64,000 nucleotides of DNA. It comes from an uncultured Alphaproteobacteria bacterium. Lineage in GTDB: Bacteria; Pseudomonadota; Alphaproteobacteria; Caulobacterales; Caulobacteraceae. The notes below the pieces were generated by a model. It was not told the DNA's origin, searched no databases, and saw only the letters and a program-made list of their open reading frames with translations. The position numbers were made by a program, and so were the translations under genes. This document shows positions 9,461-20,706 of the stretch, piece after piece. The DNA lies in assembly GCA_937920085.1 (NCBI GenBank), contig CALETE010000081.1:124001-188000 (forward strand), read 5' to 3'. Positions within the stretch are counted from its first letter, which is position 1; each line of letters opens with the position of its first letter.

Positions 9461-9566
9461 ACCTAAGCATCAACTGAGTTTTCCGGGCCACGGCCCAGAA
9501 CCAAGGCGAAAGGATACACCGTCCGCAACAAGGCTCTAAGGGTCAAGGCGGTCGGCGCGAGGACGA

Positions 9567-10637
9567 ATGAGAGACTTCAAAGGTATGAAGCGCCAACGTG
9601 GCCGCAATCGTAACGGCGGTCCGAACAATGGCGGCAAGCCTCAGCAGCAAAACGCCAACCGCGCGTTTGAGTCCAACGGACCTGAGAACATCAAGGTCCG
9701 CGGGAATGCTCAGCATGTATTTGAGAAATACCAGCAGCTGGCCAGGGATGCGACGACGGCGGGGGACCGGGTTCTGGCGGAGAACTATCTCCAGCATGCC
9801 GAACATTATTTCCGTGTGGTCCGGGCCATGCAGCCCACCCGCCCGGCCAGTGAAATCCTAGGCCGAGACCAGTTCGTCTCCGGCTTCGATATCGATTTTG
9901 AAGATGAAAGCGGTGCCCAGGCCGCTGCCCTGGCAGACGCCGAGGCTGCCGCCAATGGCGATGCCGCTGAACCATCCGAGGGTGAGGCTGAACCCCGTGA
10001 ACGTTCCTGGCGTGATGATCGGCCCAGGGAAGAGCGTCCGAGGGACGACCGTCCCAGAGATGACCGTCCAAGGGAAGATCGCGGCGACCGTCCGCGCTTT
10101 CGCGACCGCGATGACCGCTGGCGTGATGATCGCCCCCGGGAAGATCGTCCGCCCCGCGAAGATCGCGGCGACCGCCCTAGGGATGACAGGCCCAGGGATG
10201 AGCGGCCCAGGGATGACCGTCCAAGAGATGATCGGCCGAGAGACGAACGCCCCAGGGAAGAACGACCCCGGGATGATCGCCCTCGCGAGGACCGCCCGCC
10301 CCGGGAAGACCGGCCGCGGGGTGATCGCCCTGAAGGCGGTCGCCGGGATCGCTGGCGGGAACGCGAACCCCGTGAGGACCGCACCGAACGCGATCCCTTG
10401 GCTGTGATCGAACCCAAGGCTGCGCCCATGGTGGTGGCTGAGGACAAGAGCTCACCGGTCCTGCGGGATGACGACGGCGGCGAGAGCCACGCGCCGGCCT
10501 TCCTGAAAGCGCCGCGCACGCGCGCTCCCAAGGCAGAGCCTGCACCTGTAGCGGCTCCAGACACCGGCGAAGAGGCCGCAAAGCCCGCCCGTCGTCGCCG
10601 TGCGCCGCGCAGCTTTGAAGGCGGGGACGAGGGCTAA
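9567..10637 (+). CDS. DUF4167 protein with long Arg/Asp-rich disordered tail
   Basis: The first 100 residues are the DUF4167 domain: a basic start (MRDFKGMKRQRGRNRNGG), then ENIKVRGNAQHVFEKYQQLARDA and RVLAENYLQHAEHYFRVVRAMQ. Residues about 145-275 are low-complexity units built from RDDRP, REDRP and RDERP, almost certainly disordered. The family is widespread next to prmC and clpB in alphaproteobacteria. Its function is not established, and the composition suggests RNA binding (inference). The start is the ATG at 9567, with GAGGA close upstream. A 252-codon ORF on the opposite strand is an artefact of the repeats. Confidence 0.9.
   Translation: MRDFKGMKRQRGRNRNGGPNNGGKPQQQNANRAFESNGPENIKVRGNAQHVFEKYQQLARDATTAGDRVLAENYLQHAEHYFRVVRAMQPTRPASEILGRDQFVSGFDIDFEDESGAQAAALADAEAAANGDAAEPSEGEAEPRERSWRDDRPREERPRDDRPRDDRPREDRGDRPRFRDRDDRWRDDRPREDRPPREDRGDRPRDDRPRDERPRDDRPRDDRPRDERPREERPRDDRPREDRPPREDRPRGDRPEGGRRDRWREREPREDRTERDPLAVIEPKAAPMVVAEDKSSPVLRDDDGGESHAPAFLKAPRTRAPKAEPAPVAAPDTGEEAAKPARRRRAPRSFEGGDEG
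10010..10340 (+). repeat. Degenerate in-frame codon repeat (R-D/E-D-R-P units)
   Basis: About 330 bases made of near-repeats of a 12-18 base unit such as GATGACCGTCCAAGGGA, encoding RDDRPR and REDRP. The units vary at third positions, which indicates protein-level selection on composition rather than recent tandem duplication. Confidence 0.7.
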
Positions 10638-10659
10638 AACCCTCTCCCCTCTTTTTGCC

Positions 10660-11457
10660 CTAGTGGGTCGGCGCGGTCGAGGGTTCCGCCTTCAGACCGC
10701 CCGGAACCAGGGTCGAAATCACCACGGACACAGCAAAGGCTGCGATCAGGGTGACAACGATTGCAGCACCCGTGGGCAGATCCAGGATCGACGACAGGAT
10801 TAGGCCCAGCGTGTAGCCTGCGAGACCAACGCTATAGCCCACCAAGAGCCGCAGCCTTGGGGTAAATCGGCGGGCCGCGAGGGCGGGGATAATCAGGCTG
10901 GCGAAGACCAGATAGACTCCAACCAGCTGCACGGATTGGGTTACCACCAGCGCAAACAGCACATAGAAGCCGACCTGGCCCATGCGCGCCCTGAACCGGA
11001 ACCAGATCAGCAGAGCGACCGCATAGAACAGGGCGATGGGCCAAAGGCTCGCCGCCGTCACCCAGAGAATTTGCCCAACCAGCAGGTCTTTCAGATGTTC
11101 CCCGCCATGGGGGTTGTTGGCGAGCAGGAGCAGTTCCACCGAGGCGGCGGCGACAAACAGAACGCCAATCAGCGCCTCCTGGACTTCCGGCCATTTCTTT
11201 TCCGTCCAGGTCAGTAAAAGCGCCCCGATCAGAGCGGCGCTACAGGCAGCCACCTGCACGACCCATCCTTGGGGGTCCGTGCCCAGCGCCCCGGCGACCG
11301 TGACCCCCAAGCCCGCCACCTGGGCTATGGCGAGGTCGATGAAGACAATCCCACGTCCAAGGACCTGTTGTCCCATAGGGACATGGGTCGAAAGGACCAA
11401 TAGACCCGCCAGGAAGGCCGGGAAGAGGACGCTCAGTTCAAGGGTGCCCATAGACAT
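10660..11457 (-). CDS. znuB: Zinc/manganese ABC transporter permease, ZnuB-like
   Basis: Inner-membrane permease of the ABC-3 family, 265 residues with about eight hydrophobic segments (e.g. GIVFIDLAIAQVAGLGVTVAGAL, VGVYLVFASLIIPALAA). It would move the metal delivered by the adjacent binding protein. The ATG overlaps the stop of the binding-protein gene (TAATG), so they are coupled. No ATPase gene lies in this operon or anywhere in the window, so the energising subunit must be encoded elsewhere. Zinc rather than manganese is inferred from the linked Zur regulator and operator. Confidence 0.9.
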   Translation of the reverse strand: MSMGTLELSVLFPAFLAGLLVLSTHVPMGQQVLGRGIVFIDLAIAQVAGLGVTVAGALGTDPQGWVVQVAACSAALIGALLLTWTEKKWPEVQEALIGVLFVAAASVELLLLANNPHGGEHLKDLLVGQILWVTAASLWPIALFYAVALLIWFRFRARMGQVGFYVLFALVVTQSVQLVGVYLVFASLIIPALAARRFTPRLRLLVGYSVGLAGYTLGLILSSILDLPTGAAIVVTLIAAFAVSVVISTLVPGGLKAEPSTAPTH

Positions 11458-12362
11458 TACTTCAGCGCCTTCAGCATGCGAGACAGGGTGTCGTCATAGA
11501 GGGAATAGAGGTCCTTGGCCTGGTCAGTGCCGCCAATGGTGTAGGGCAGCATGACGGCAGGAACGCTAGCGCGTCCGCCGATAAAGGTCGAGGGGCGATC
11601 ATCTTCATAGGCGGCGCGAATGATCATCTTCACGGGGGTCTTCTTCAGAACCTCAAGCACCTGGGCCAGATAGCCGCTAGATGCGGGCACCCCGGGCTTT
11701 GGCTCCAGGGCAATGACCCGGCGAAGACCCAGCCAGGTTTCAAGATAGATCCAGCTGCGATGTTGAACGGCGATAGGAACCCCGCGCAGCGGCGCGGCCT
11801 CAGCTTGCCAGCGCTTCAGCGCCCCCTGCCAATTGCCGAGGAAGGTCTGATACCGCCCATGATAGAGTCCGGCATTGGCGGGATCGAGCTCTGCAAAGCG
11901 GTCAGCCATGGCCTTGCCCACCGGGATCATGTTGCGGGGATCAGACTGAATATGGGGGTTACCCCCCGCATGAATGTCGCCCTGCGAGCGATCCAAAGAC
12001 GCCGGAGTCTCAAGCAGGTGAACATAGTCGGTGGGTTGGAACACCCCACGAGCGCCTGGCATGATCTTCTTGTTGGCGGACTGACTGACAATCATCGGCA
12101 GCCAACCAATTTCCAGCTCGGCACCGGTGCAGACCGTCACATCGGCGGTCCGCGCCTTTGAGATCAGGCTAGGTCGTGCTTGGATCAGGTGTGGGTCCTG
12201 AACCCCAGTGGTGGCAACGTAGACACTGACCTTATCGCCGCCGATTTCGTGGGCCAGGGCACCCCACTCCGGCTCGCAGGCAAAGACCTGTAAGGCGGCG
12301 GCGGGTCCGGCCAGTCCGACCGTCAACGCCGCGATCACGGCGCTGAGCATGGGCTTGATCAT
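11457..12362 (-). CDS. znuA: Periplasmic zinc-binding protein, ZnuA-like
   Basis: Solute-binding protein of a metal ABC transporter, 301 residues with a signal peptide (MIKPMLSAVIAALTVGLAGPAAA). Metal-ligand regions of the family are present: DPHLIQARPS, GNPHIQSDPRN and VQHRSWIYLETWLGL, the last followed by PGVPASSGYL. The His-rich loop seen in many ZnuA proteins is absent. Start: ATG at 12362, seven bases after AAGGA; an ATG six bases upstream has worse spacing. It follows the porin gene by 10 bases and overlaps znuB by 1. Confidence 0.92.
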   Translation of the reverse strand: MIKPMLSAVIAALTVGLAGPAAALQVFACEPEWGALAHEIGGDKVSVYVATTGVQDPHLIQARPSLISKARTADVTVCTGAELEIGWLPMIVSQSANKKIMPGARGVFQPTDYVHLLETPASLDRSQGDIHAGGNPHIQSDPRNMIPVGKAMADRFAELDPANAGLYHGRYQTFLGNWQGALKRWQAEAAPLRGVPIAVQHRSWIYLETWLGLRRVIALEPKPGVPASSGYLAQVLEVLKKTPVKMIIRAAYEDDRPSTFIGGRASVPAVMLPYTIGGTDQAKDLYSLYDDTLSRMLKALK

Positions 12363-12372
12363 CTTCATGTCC

Positions 12373-13752
12373 TTAGTACCTGTGCGCCCCGTGGGGGCCA
12401 TAGACGACGGTATATTGGAAGCGCAATTCGTCATTGGCCTTCAAATCGGTTTCATCGTGGGTGAACTGCATGCGGAGGCGGGCAAACTCGCTCGTATCGT
12501 ATTCCAGCAGGCCGGTGATCGCTTTGGGATTTCGGCCAAGATCATCCAGTGCTGACTTCAACAGCACCTTGGCTGGGCGATCACCGTTCAAGGACCCATA
12601 GCGCAGTCCAAGGCTCCAGCGATTGGTGAATTGGTAGACACCCTGGGCATACCACCCGGAGCGATTTAGCTTCGCCGGCAGGGCGTTGAAATCCCCAGTC
12701 TGACGGTCATAAAAATACTCGCCGCTGAGGGTCAGGTTGCGCTGGGCGGGATTGCCGCCCGGTGCCCACTTGTAGACCAGGGATGCGATCCCAACGCCGT
12801 TCTCGCCACTGAAATCATCACCCGCCGTTAGGCGATCACGTGCGGCAGTGTGGAGATAGGAGACGGCCCCCAGCCAGCTAGAGTCATCATTGATATCTGA
12901 GCCGGTGTGGAGGAAGAGAGATTGGGCCTGGGCCCGATTTTTGTCAGAACCACCACCTGGGAATCGATCCCCGCGGAAGATTTCGGCACCTGCCTCAAGA
13001 AAGAAGGGTGTCGGCGCGAGCCAGCGGACCTGGACACCGTCGTCGCCATATTGAGACCCCAGCAAGGCACGATAGGGCAAGGGCATATCAATAAAGGACC
13101 AGTTATGCCCATGCCGCTCGTTGAGATAGCCAATCGCTGAATAAAACCGCCCGGCCTTTAGGGTTAAGCCCGCCGGCAAGGCGGTCGTTTGAATAAAACC
13201 CTCTTCGACCGAGGCTGAGCCACCCCCATCAAAGCTGACCGTCAGGGCGGCACTTAGATAGGGATCAACATTGGCTCCGAAGGTGACTTCAGACTCACCT
13301 AGAGAAAGTCCGCGACGCTCCGGGCCGGCATTGTCGCTCAAGGGGAAGCCCGGAATACGCGCCCATGCAGGATCTTGGGAGCGACTGACATAATTGCCAT
13401 TGAGGACAACAGAAACGCCGGGGTTCATCGCATTCGGAGACGGCGTCACTGCAGCAGGCGACGGCTCTGTCTCAGAGTCTGCGATCACCACTTCACTGCT
13501 AGCCTCCGGGGCTGGTGGCGAGGCGGGGGTTGCCGCTGCGTGGGCTGCAGCCACTTCAGCTTCAGCAGCCTTAAGGCGCGTCTCGAGCTCTGAAATCTTG
13601 GTTTCGTAATCTCCGCGTAGAGCGTTGATCTGTTGCTGCAAGGTTGCGAAGTCAGCCGCCGTCGGTTTCGCCGGCGCAGCACTGGCTTGACTGGTCACGC
13701 TGATCCCCGTCGCAATAAGGGCAATCGCTAGTCGTGAAGCAGAGCGCTGCAT
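12373..13752 (-). CDS. Zinc-regulated outer-membrane porin-like protein
   Basis: A 459-residue exported protein. After a signal peptide ending at ASAAPA, residues about 33-75 form a coiled coil (FATLQQQINALRGDYETKISELETRLKAAEAEV), then a Pro/Ala linker, then a beta-barrel-like region with many aromatic-ended strands. It ends in aromatic residues (RFQYTVVYGPHGAHRY). The coiled coil plus barrel resembles trimeric porins. As first gene of an operon with znuA and znuB under a Zur-type operator, it probably lets zinc or a zinc chelate across the outer membrane (inference from context). ATG 13752 is chosen, six bases after AGGA. Confidence 0.85.
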   Translation of the reverse strand: MQRSASRLAIALIATGISVTSQASAAPAKPTAADFATLQQQINALRGDYETKISELETRLKAAEAEVAAAHAAATPASPPAPEASSEVVIADSETEPSPAAVTPSPNAMNPGVSVVLNGNYVSRSQDPAWARIPGFPLSDNAGPERRGLSLGESEVTFGANVDPYLSAALTVSFDGGGSASVEEGFIQTTALPAGLTLKAGRFYSAIGYLNERHGHNWSFIDMPLPYRALLGSQYGDDGVQVRWLAPTPFFLEAGAEIFRGDRFPGGGSDKNRAQAQSLFLHTGSDINDDSSWLGAVSYLHTAARDRLTAGDDFSGENGVGIASLVYKWAPGGNPAQRNLTLSGEYFYDRQTGDFNALPAKLNRSGWYAQGVYQFTNRWSLGLRYGSLNGDRPAKVLLKSALDDLGRNPKAITGLLEYDTSEFARLRMQFTHDETDLKANDELRFQYTVVYGPHGAHRY

Positions 13753-13813
13753 GATCATTCCTATTGGCATTATTCGACGTGTTCGGAAGGTCATTCCAAG
13801 AACAGCCAAAAAG

Positions 13814-13828
13814 TGTTATGAGATAACA
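13814..13828. promoter_or_regulatory. Zur-type operator
   Basis: Perfect inverted repeat TGTTAT-GAG-ATAACA between the divergent porin-znuAB operon and the zur gene. It matches the GTTAT/ATAAC core of known Zur boxes and lies about 60-70 bases from both start codons, so it may control both directions. Zinc-loaded Zur would repress here. Confidence 0.8.
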
Positions 13829-13897
13829 TAACGATTGGTCAAGGCCAGTTTACCAAACAGCGTTGCGGTGGATGCAAAGGAAGGCTAGCCCTTAGGG

Positions 13898-14392
13898 ATG
13901 GGAGCAGATTGCCATCATCACGATGTGGCCCAAAGCGGGTTGGTCGGTGCGCCATTGGAGCTGGCCCTAGGTCTGGCCGAGACACGTTGCCAGGCAACGC
14001 GGGAGCGACTCACCCCGCCCCGACGGCGAGTGCTTGAACTCCTGCTTCAAGCAGAAGGCCCGCTGAAGGCCTATGATTTGATCGCCGCATTTGGGCTGCG
14101 CGGTGAACCTGCCAAGCCGCCAACGGTCTATCGCGCCCTCGAGTTCCTTGAGCGTATGGGCTTTGTGCATCGTATTGAGAGCTTGAACGCCTATGTCCCC
14201 TGTCACCGTGACACTGAAAGTCATAAGGCGGCGTTCTTGATCTGCGATTGCTGTGGGGCAGCCCGGGAATTCGATCCTGATCTCCTCAATCGGCTCACAC
14301 CGACCGACATAGCTGGATATGCCTTGCGCTCCGTCACCCTCGAGGCACATGGCCTATGTCCCACATGCCAGGGTCAGACTGTGGCGAGTTAG
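13898..14392 (+). CDS. zur: Zinc uptake regulator Zur (Fur family)
   Basis: Fur-family repressor of 164 residues. The N-terminal winged helix covers about 27-95 (TPPRRRVLELLLQAEGPLKAYDLIAAF, KPPTVYRALEFLERMGFVHRI). The structural zinc site is built from C116/C119 (ICDCCG) and C154/C157 (HGLCPTC), the two-CxxC pattern of Zur and Fur. Assignment to Zur rather than Fur rests on the divergent ZnuA/ZnuB operon and the operator between them. The ATG at 13898 has only a weak ribosome-binding site; a GTG start 15 codons downstream is possible. Confidence 0.9.
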   Translation: MGADCHHHDVAQSGLVGAPLELALGLAETRCQATRERLTPPRRRVLELLLQAEGPLKAYDLIAAFGLRGEPAKPPTVYRALEFLERMGFVHRIESLNAYVPCHRDTESHKAAFLICDCCGAAREFDPDLLNRLTPTDIAGYALRSVTLEAHGLCPTCQGQTVAS

Positions 14393-14535
14393 GGCCGAGC
14401 TCAGAAGGCCTGTTGTCCAGGGGACGGGTGCTCGACATCTGCCTTGCTAACCTCGACACTGATCACAAATTGGCAGAGACTCCTGCAGCTTGGCACTGCC
14501 GAGGCTTTCTCAGTTAAGGTCCGAAATATCGCCCC

Positions 14536-14961
14536 ATGATCGAGGTCACCGCTGATATCGCCCTGGCCGACGATGAAGTCAGCGAGCGGTTTATCCGTGC
14601 CGCAGGGCCGGGCGGCCAAAACGTCAATAAGGTCTCGACGGCCGTTGAACTTAGATTCGATGTCCGACGCTCTCCATCCCTGCCAAATGACGTCGCCGTG
14701 CGCTTGATGAAGCTCGCGGGCCGCCGCTTGACCCTTGATGGCGTCCTTGTGCTTGTGGCGATGACACATCGGACCCAAGAACGGAATCGCGCCGACGCCC
14801 TAGATCGCCTGCTCACTCTGATCCGTAAGGCGGCCGAACCACCGCCACCGCCACGCAAGCGGACCCGCCCAACCCTAGCCTCGAAGACCCGCAGACTGGA
14901 AGGCAAGGTCAAGCGGGGCGGTGTGAAGGCCCTCCGAAGCAAGGTCCGGAATGAGGATTAG
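14536..14961 (+). CDS. arfB: Alternative ribosome-rescue factor / peptidyl-tRNA hydrolase ArfB
   Basis: A 141-residue codon-independent hydrolase that rescues stalled ribosomes. The GGQ motif is at 26-28 (GPGGQNVNKVSTAVELRF), and the C-terminal basic tail (RKRTRPTLASKTRRLEGKVKRGGVKALRSKVR) is the one that enters the empty mRNA channel. There is no codon-recognition domain, as expected. The start is the ATG at 14536. Confidence 0.95.
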   Translation: MIEVTADIALADDEVSERFIRAAGPGGQNVNKVSTAVELRFDVRRSPSLPNDVAVRLMKLAGRRLTLDGVLVLVAMTHRTQERNRADALDRLLTLIRKAAEPPPPPRKRTRPTLASKTRRLEGKVKRGGVKALRSKVRNED

Positions 14962-15010
14962 GCGTCACGGGGACTTGGCGGATGGGGCGGTCGGCGCCTA
15001 TTCTATCCTC

Positions 15011-15556
15011 ATGAATAGCTTTGCCCGTCTCTTGACCGTCGCTGCCCTCTTGGCACTCTCCGCCTGCGCCGGGGGTCCCAGTCTGGGTCCACAACCTGTG
15101 AACGTGAATTTGGCCGACGGACCGCCCTCGGCTGAGGTGTTTCGGGCGCAGGATTTTGCCTGGTCAACTGCGATTGGAAAGGGCGGCATTGAAGGCCATG
15201 TTGGCTTCTCCTTCGACGGCGTCCGATACACCTGCAAGGGTGCAGGCGTGATTTTAACCCCAGAGACACTCTGGTCTCGCAAGCGGATCTCGATCCTTTA
15301 CAATTCGCCGATTGCCTCAGCCCTGCCGGTTGATGAGGTTCGCGCCCGTACGCCAAACGCGCCGAGTGGCGATTATTCTGCCTTCATCCGCCGCTCCACC
15401 TGTGACAGCGCAGACCGGTTCACCTTTTCAACCCTGCCCAATGGCGCTTGGTTCGCCATACTGGTGGCCAAGCCGATTGGCGGCAAAGGCCCCGACATGG
15501 CAATCATGAAGCGGGTCGAAGTGCGCGGCGGTCGGATCGCTCTTATCGAGCTTTAG
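15011..15556 (+). CDS. Predicted lipoprotein of unknown function
   Basis: A 181-residue exported protein with a lipobox: the signal ends LLALSAC with Cys19 as the lipidation site. The mature part is beta-rich and carries two further Cys (RYTCKGAG and RRSTCDSAD), possibly a disulfide. I do not recognise the family. The ATG at 15011 is the start that puts the lipobox at the right distance; an in-frame start at 14951 would bury it. It lies about 50 bases after arfB. Confidence 0.75.
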   Translation: MNSFARLLTVAALLALSACAGGPSLGPQPVNVNLADGPPSAEVFRAQDFAWSTAIGKGGIEGHVGFSFDGVRYTCKGAGVILTPETLWSRKRISILYNSPIASALPVDEVRARTPNAPSGDYSAFIRRSTCDSADRFTFSTLPNGAWFAILVAKPIGGKGPDMAIMKRVEVRGGRIALIEL

Positions 15557-15632
15557 GGCTCAACCCCGCCCATGGCCGGCGGACCGAACCCTAGTCGCTA
15601 GGGCCCACGGCTTTTTCACAGACAAGCGCGAT

Positions 15633-15656
15633 GAGGGGCTCCATTTGAAGCCCCTC
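15633..15656. terminator. Possible terminator hairpin after clpB
   Basis: GAGGGGCT and AGCCCCTC form an 8-bp perfect stem with an 8-base loop in the gap between the lipoprotein gene and the convergent clpB. There is no clear T-run on either side, so it may be a stabilising hairpin rather than an intrinsic terminator. Confidence 0.45.
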
Positions 15657-15667
15657 TCCCGCAGGGT

Positions 15668-18250
<2,583 letters not shown>

Positions 18251-18319
18251 GAGTCCCCTCGTAAGGCGGAAATACAAAGACTGCCTTGATAAAGCGCAAT
18301 CCACGTCACCCCGATGTAG

Positions 18320-18337
18320 TGTGGCGTTTTCGCCACA
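18320..18337 (-). promoter_or_regulatory. Inverted repeat in the clpB promoter region
   Basis: Perfect 7-bp inverted repeat TGTGGCG-AAAA-CGCCACA (read on the clpB strand), 70-90 bases before the clpB start. It is preceded by GGCTTG and followed by CTACAT, which could be -35 and -10 elements of a heat-shock sigma factor promoter with the repeat as spacer. It is not the CIRCE sequence. A role as operator or mRNA hairpin is inference. Confidence 0.35.
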
Positions 18338-18381
18338 CAAGCCTCACAGAGCAGAACCTGTTCCTGAATTTGTCCCGAGGC

Positions 18382-20622
18382 CTATTGGCGGGCCATTTCG
18401 GCCTCACCGATGCCATCGCCATCCAGCACCTGATCATCATCCATGGTGACCACCACCCGCGACAGTTTTCCCGTGAAGCAGAAGGGTGCCTCATAGCCAG
18501 CGACCGGGCTGCCGCGATCTAAACCAATGTCGAGACCAGACCAGGAGATGAAGTTGGCAAAGCCCAAATGGGTATGAACCTCTCCAGCCTTCTTCCCATC
18601 CACCGCCAAGACAAAGCGGCGGCCATCACGGTCCTGATGCACGCCGACGGACAGCCGGTGATGGCCCGCCGGAACAGGAGCCTCAGACGTGACGGTCACC
18701 AAAGCGCCGCCGACATTGATCGTGTAGTTCAGCCGTCCGCCCTGGAGGTAGAAGCTGTAGCCACAGGTGGCGTCCCCATGGGAGAGCAAGACCCCCTCCG
18801 CGCCCTCTGGGGGCACAAGGGCTTCGGCCTCAATGCGGTAGGAGCGGCTGCGGACATCGGGTGCCACGTCGGTGGGCAAATGGCCCATGCCATTGTGAAA
18901 TACAAAGCGCTTACGGTCGCCATGATAGCGCAAGGCGTTCTCGGCGAACCGCGGCCCGAAACGGTCGTCCAGCGGCAGAACCTTGCAGCGCTCAGCCTCT
19001 GACCACCAAGCCGCCACCAACTCGTCCAGCTTGTCCTTTCGGGCCTCTGCCAAATCTTGGGTCTCAGAAAAATCGGCGTCGAGGTGATAGAGCTCCCAGA
19101 TATCCTTATCGAAGGGCGAGCCCGGCGGATGGAAGGCGACGGCCTTCCAGCCCTCCTTCCAGAGGCCGCGGTGGCCGAACATTTCAAAATACTGCGGACG
19201 GGTCCGGTGCTTGGCATCAGGGTCCTTGAAGGACGCCGCAAAGCTCTGGCCCTCCAGGGGCATTTGCGGGACCCCGGCAATGGTCTCAGGGATCTCTAGA
19301 CCCAGTATGTCAAGAATGGTCGGGGTAAAGTCGGTGGCGTGGGCGAAGGCGTGGCGCAACTCGCCTCGGGCTGAAATTCCATTGCGCCAGGAGATCACCA
19401 GGGGGTCGCGGATCCCGCCTCCATGGGTGTTCTGCTTATAGCGCCGCAGGGGGGTGTTGGAGGCCATGGCCCAACCCTGCGGAAAATTCGAGTGGGTGTC
19501 TGGCCCGCCGATATCATCGATCCGGGCCAGCTTTTCTGCCATGGGCTCGGCCTTCATATTGTAAGGCCCCATGGCGTTGACCATGCCCAAGGGGCCGCCC
19601 TCCTGGCTGGCGCCGTTGTCGGACAAGACCAGGATCAAGGTGTCGTCGCGAACCCCTGCTGTGTCGAGGAAATCGATCAGGCGGGCAATGTGCTGGTCGG
19701 CATGGTCGAGCATGCCGGCATAGGCGCTCTGTAGCCGGGTGAAGAGCCTTTGCTCGTCAGGGGAATACTCATCCCAGGCGCGGACTCCGTCATTGCGGGG
19801 CGGCAGAACCGTATCAGGCGGGACAATACCCATGGTCTTCTGGCGGGCAAACCGGGCTTCACGCTCAACATCCCAGCCCTTTTCGAAGACCGGGTCATAA
19901 CTATGAATAATATCCTTGGGGGCCTGATGGGGCGCGTGACAGGCGCCAAGGGCCATCCACAGCAGCCAGGGGGTTTGCGGCGCGTCCGCCGTATGGTCAG
20001 CGATGAAGCGGATCGACTGATCCACCAGGTCGGCGGTCAGATGATAGCCGTCGGCATAGCTGGCTGGAGGATCAATGGGCGTATTGTCCCGCACCAGTTC
20101 CGGCGCGTACTGGTCGGTCTCGGCGTCCATAAAACCATAGAACCGGTCAAATCCTCGGCCCAAGGGCCAGCCGTCGAAGGGACCTGTAGGTCCAGATTCT
20201 GTCAGCGAGGTGGCATGCCATTTGCCGACCATATAGCTGCGATAGCCATGGGGCTTGAGCATTTCCGGAAGGGTGCCCCCCTCCTTGGCCAGCTTGCCCC
20301 GATAGCCTGGGAAGCCGCTATCGAAATTGGCCAGACACCCCATGCCCACCGAATGGTGGTTGCGCCCCGTCAGCAGGGCCGCACGGGTGGTGGAGCACAT
20401 GGCAGTGGTGTGGAAGCCCGTATAGCGCAGGCCGTCAGCCGCCAGGGCGTCGATCGCCGGGGTCCTGATCGGCGAGCCATAGCAGCCAAAATCTGAGAAC
20501 CCGACATCATCGAACAGGATGACCAGGATATTCGGCGCGCCCTTAGGCGCCTTGGGCGGCTCCGGCCAATAGGGGGTCGAGTCCGCCAGGGTCTTGCCGA
20601 TCTTCGCCGCGCCGTTGGTCAT
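18382..20622 (-). CDS. Arylsulfatase (formylglycine-dependent sulfatase)
   Basis: A 746-residue sulfatase that hydrolyses sulfate esters. Metal site and fold are shown by NILVILFDDVGFSDFGCYGSP, and the modification motif is CSTTRAALLTGRNHH, whose Cys must be converted to formylglycine by a maturase. Downstream landmarks include GKWHA and ILVLSDNGAS. The C-terminal 200 residues form an added beta-rich domain, typical of the large sulfatases of this type. There is no clear signal peptide. It follows the M20 peptidase gene by 84 bases on the same strand and precedes clpB by 131. Confidence 0.93.
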   Translation of the reverse strand: MTNGAAKIGKTLADSTPYWPEPPKAPKGAPNILVILFDDVGFSDFGCYGSPIRTPAIDALAADGLRYTGFHTTAMCSTTRAALLTGRNHHSVGMGCLANFDSGFPGYRGKLAKEGGTLPEMLKPHGYRSYMVGKWHATSLTESGPTGPFDGWPLGRGFDRFYGFMDAETDQYAPELVRDNTPIDPPASYADGYHLTADLVDQSIRFIADHTADAPQTPWLLWMALGACHAPHQAPKDIIHSYDPVFEKGWDVEREARFARQKTMGIVPPDTVLPPRNDGVRAWDEYSPDEQRLFTRLQSAYAGMLDHADQHIARLIDFLDTAGVRDDTLILVLSDNGASQEGGPLGMVNAMGPYNMKAEPMAEKLARIDDIGGPDTHSNFPQGWAMASNTPLRRYKQNTHGGGIRDPLVISWRNGISARGELRHAFAHATDFTPTILDILGLEIPETIAGVPQMPLEGQSFAASFKDPDAKHRTRPQYFEMFGHRGLWKEGWKAVAFHPPGSPFDKDIWELYHLDADFSETQDLAEARKDKLDELVAAWWSEAERCKVLPLDDRFGPRFAENALRYHGDRKRFVFHNGMGHLPTDVAPDVRSRSYRIEAEALVPPEGAEGVLLSHGDATCGYSFYLQGGRLNYTINVGGALVTVTSEAPVPAGHHRLSVGVHQDRDGRRFVLAVDGKKAGEVHTHLGFANFISWSGLDIGLDRGSPVAGYEAPFCFTGKLSRVVVTMDDDQVLDGDGIGEAEMARQ

Positions 20623-20706
20623 GGTTCGTCCCGCCTGATTCAAGTGGCAAGATGAATGCCAGTTTTTCAGAGGGCCGCAAAGGTGGGGGATATTGCCCCC
20701 CAACCC

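Noticed and set aside
10010..10340. CRISPR-like array from the regular repeats
   Set aside because: The repeats are in frame with a protein, have no unique spacers, and differ mostly at third codon positions.
9806..10564. 252-codon ORF on the - strand, rich in Ser, Arg and Gly
   Set aside because: It mirrors the Arg/Asp-rich repeat of the DUF4167 gene on the + strand; the low-complexity sequence keeps several frames open.
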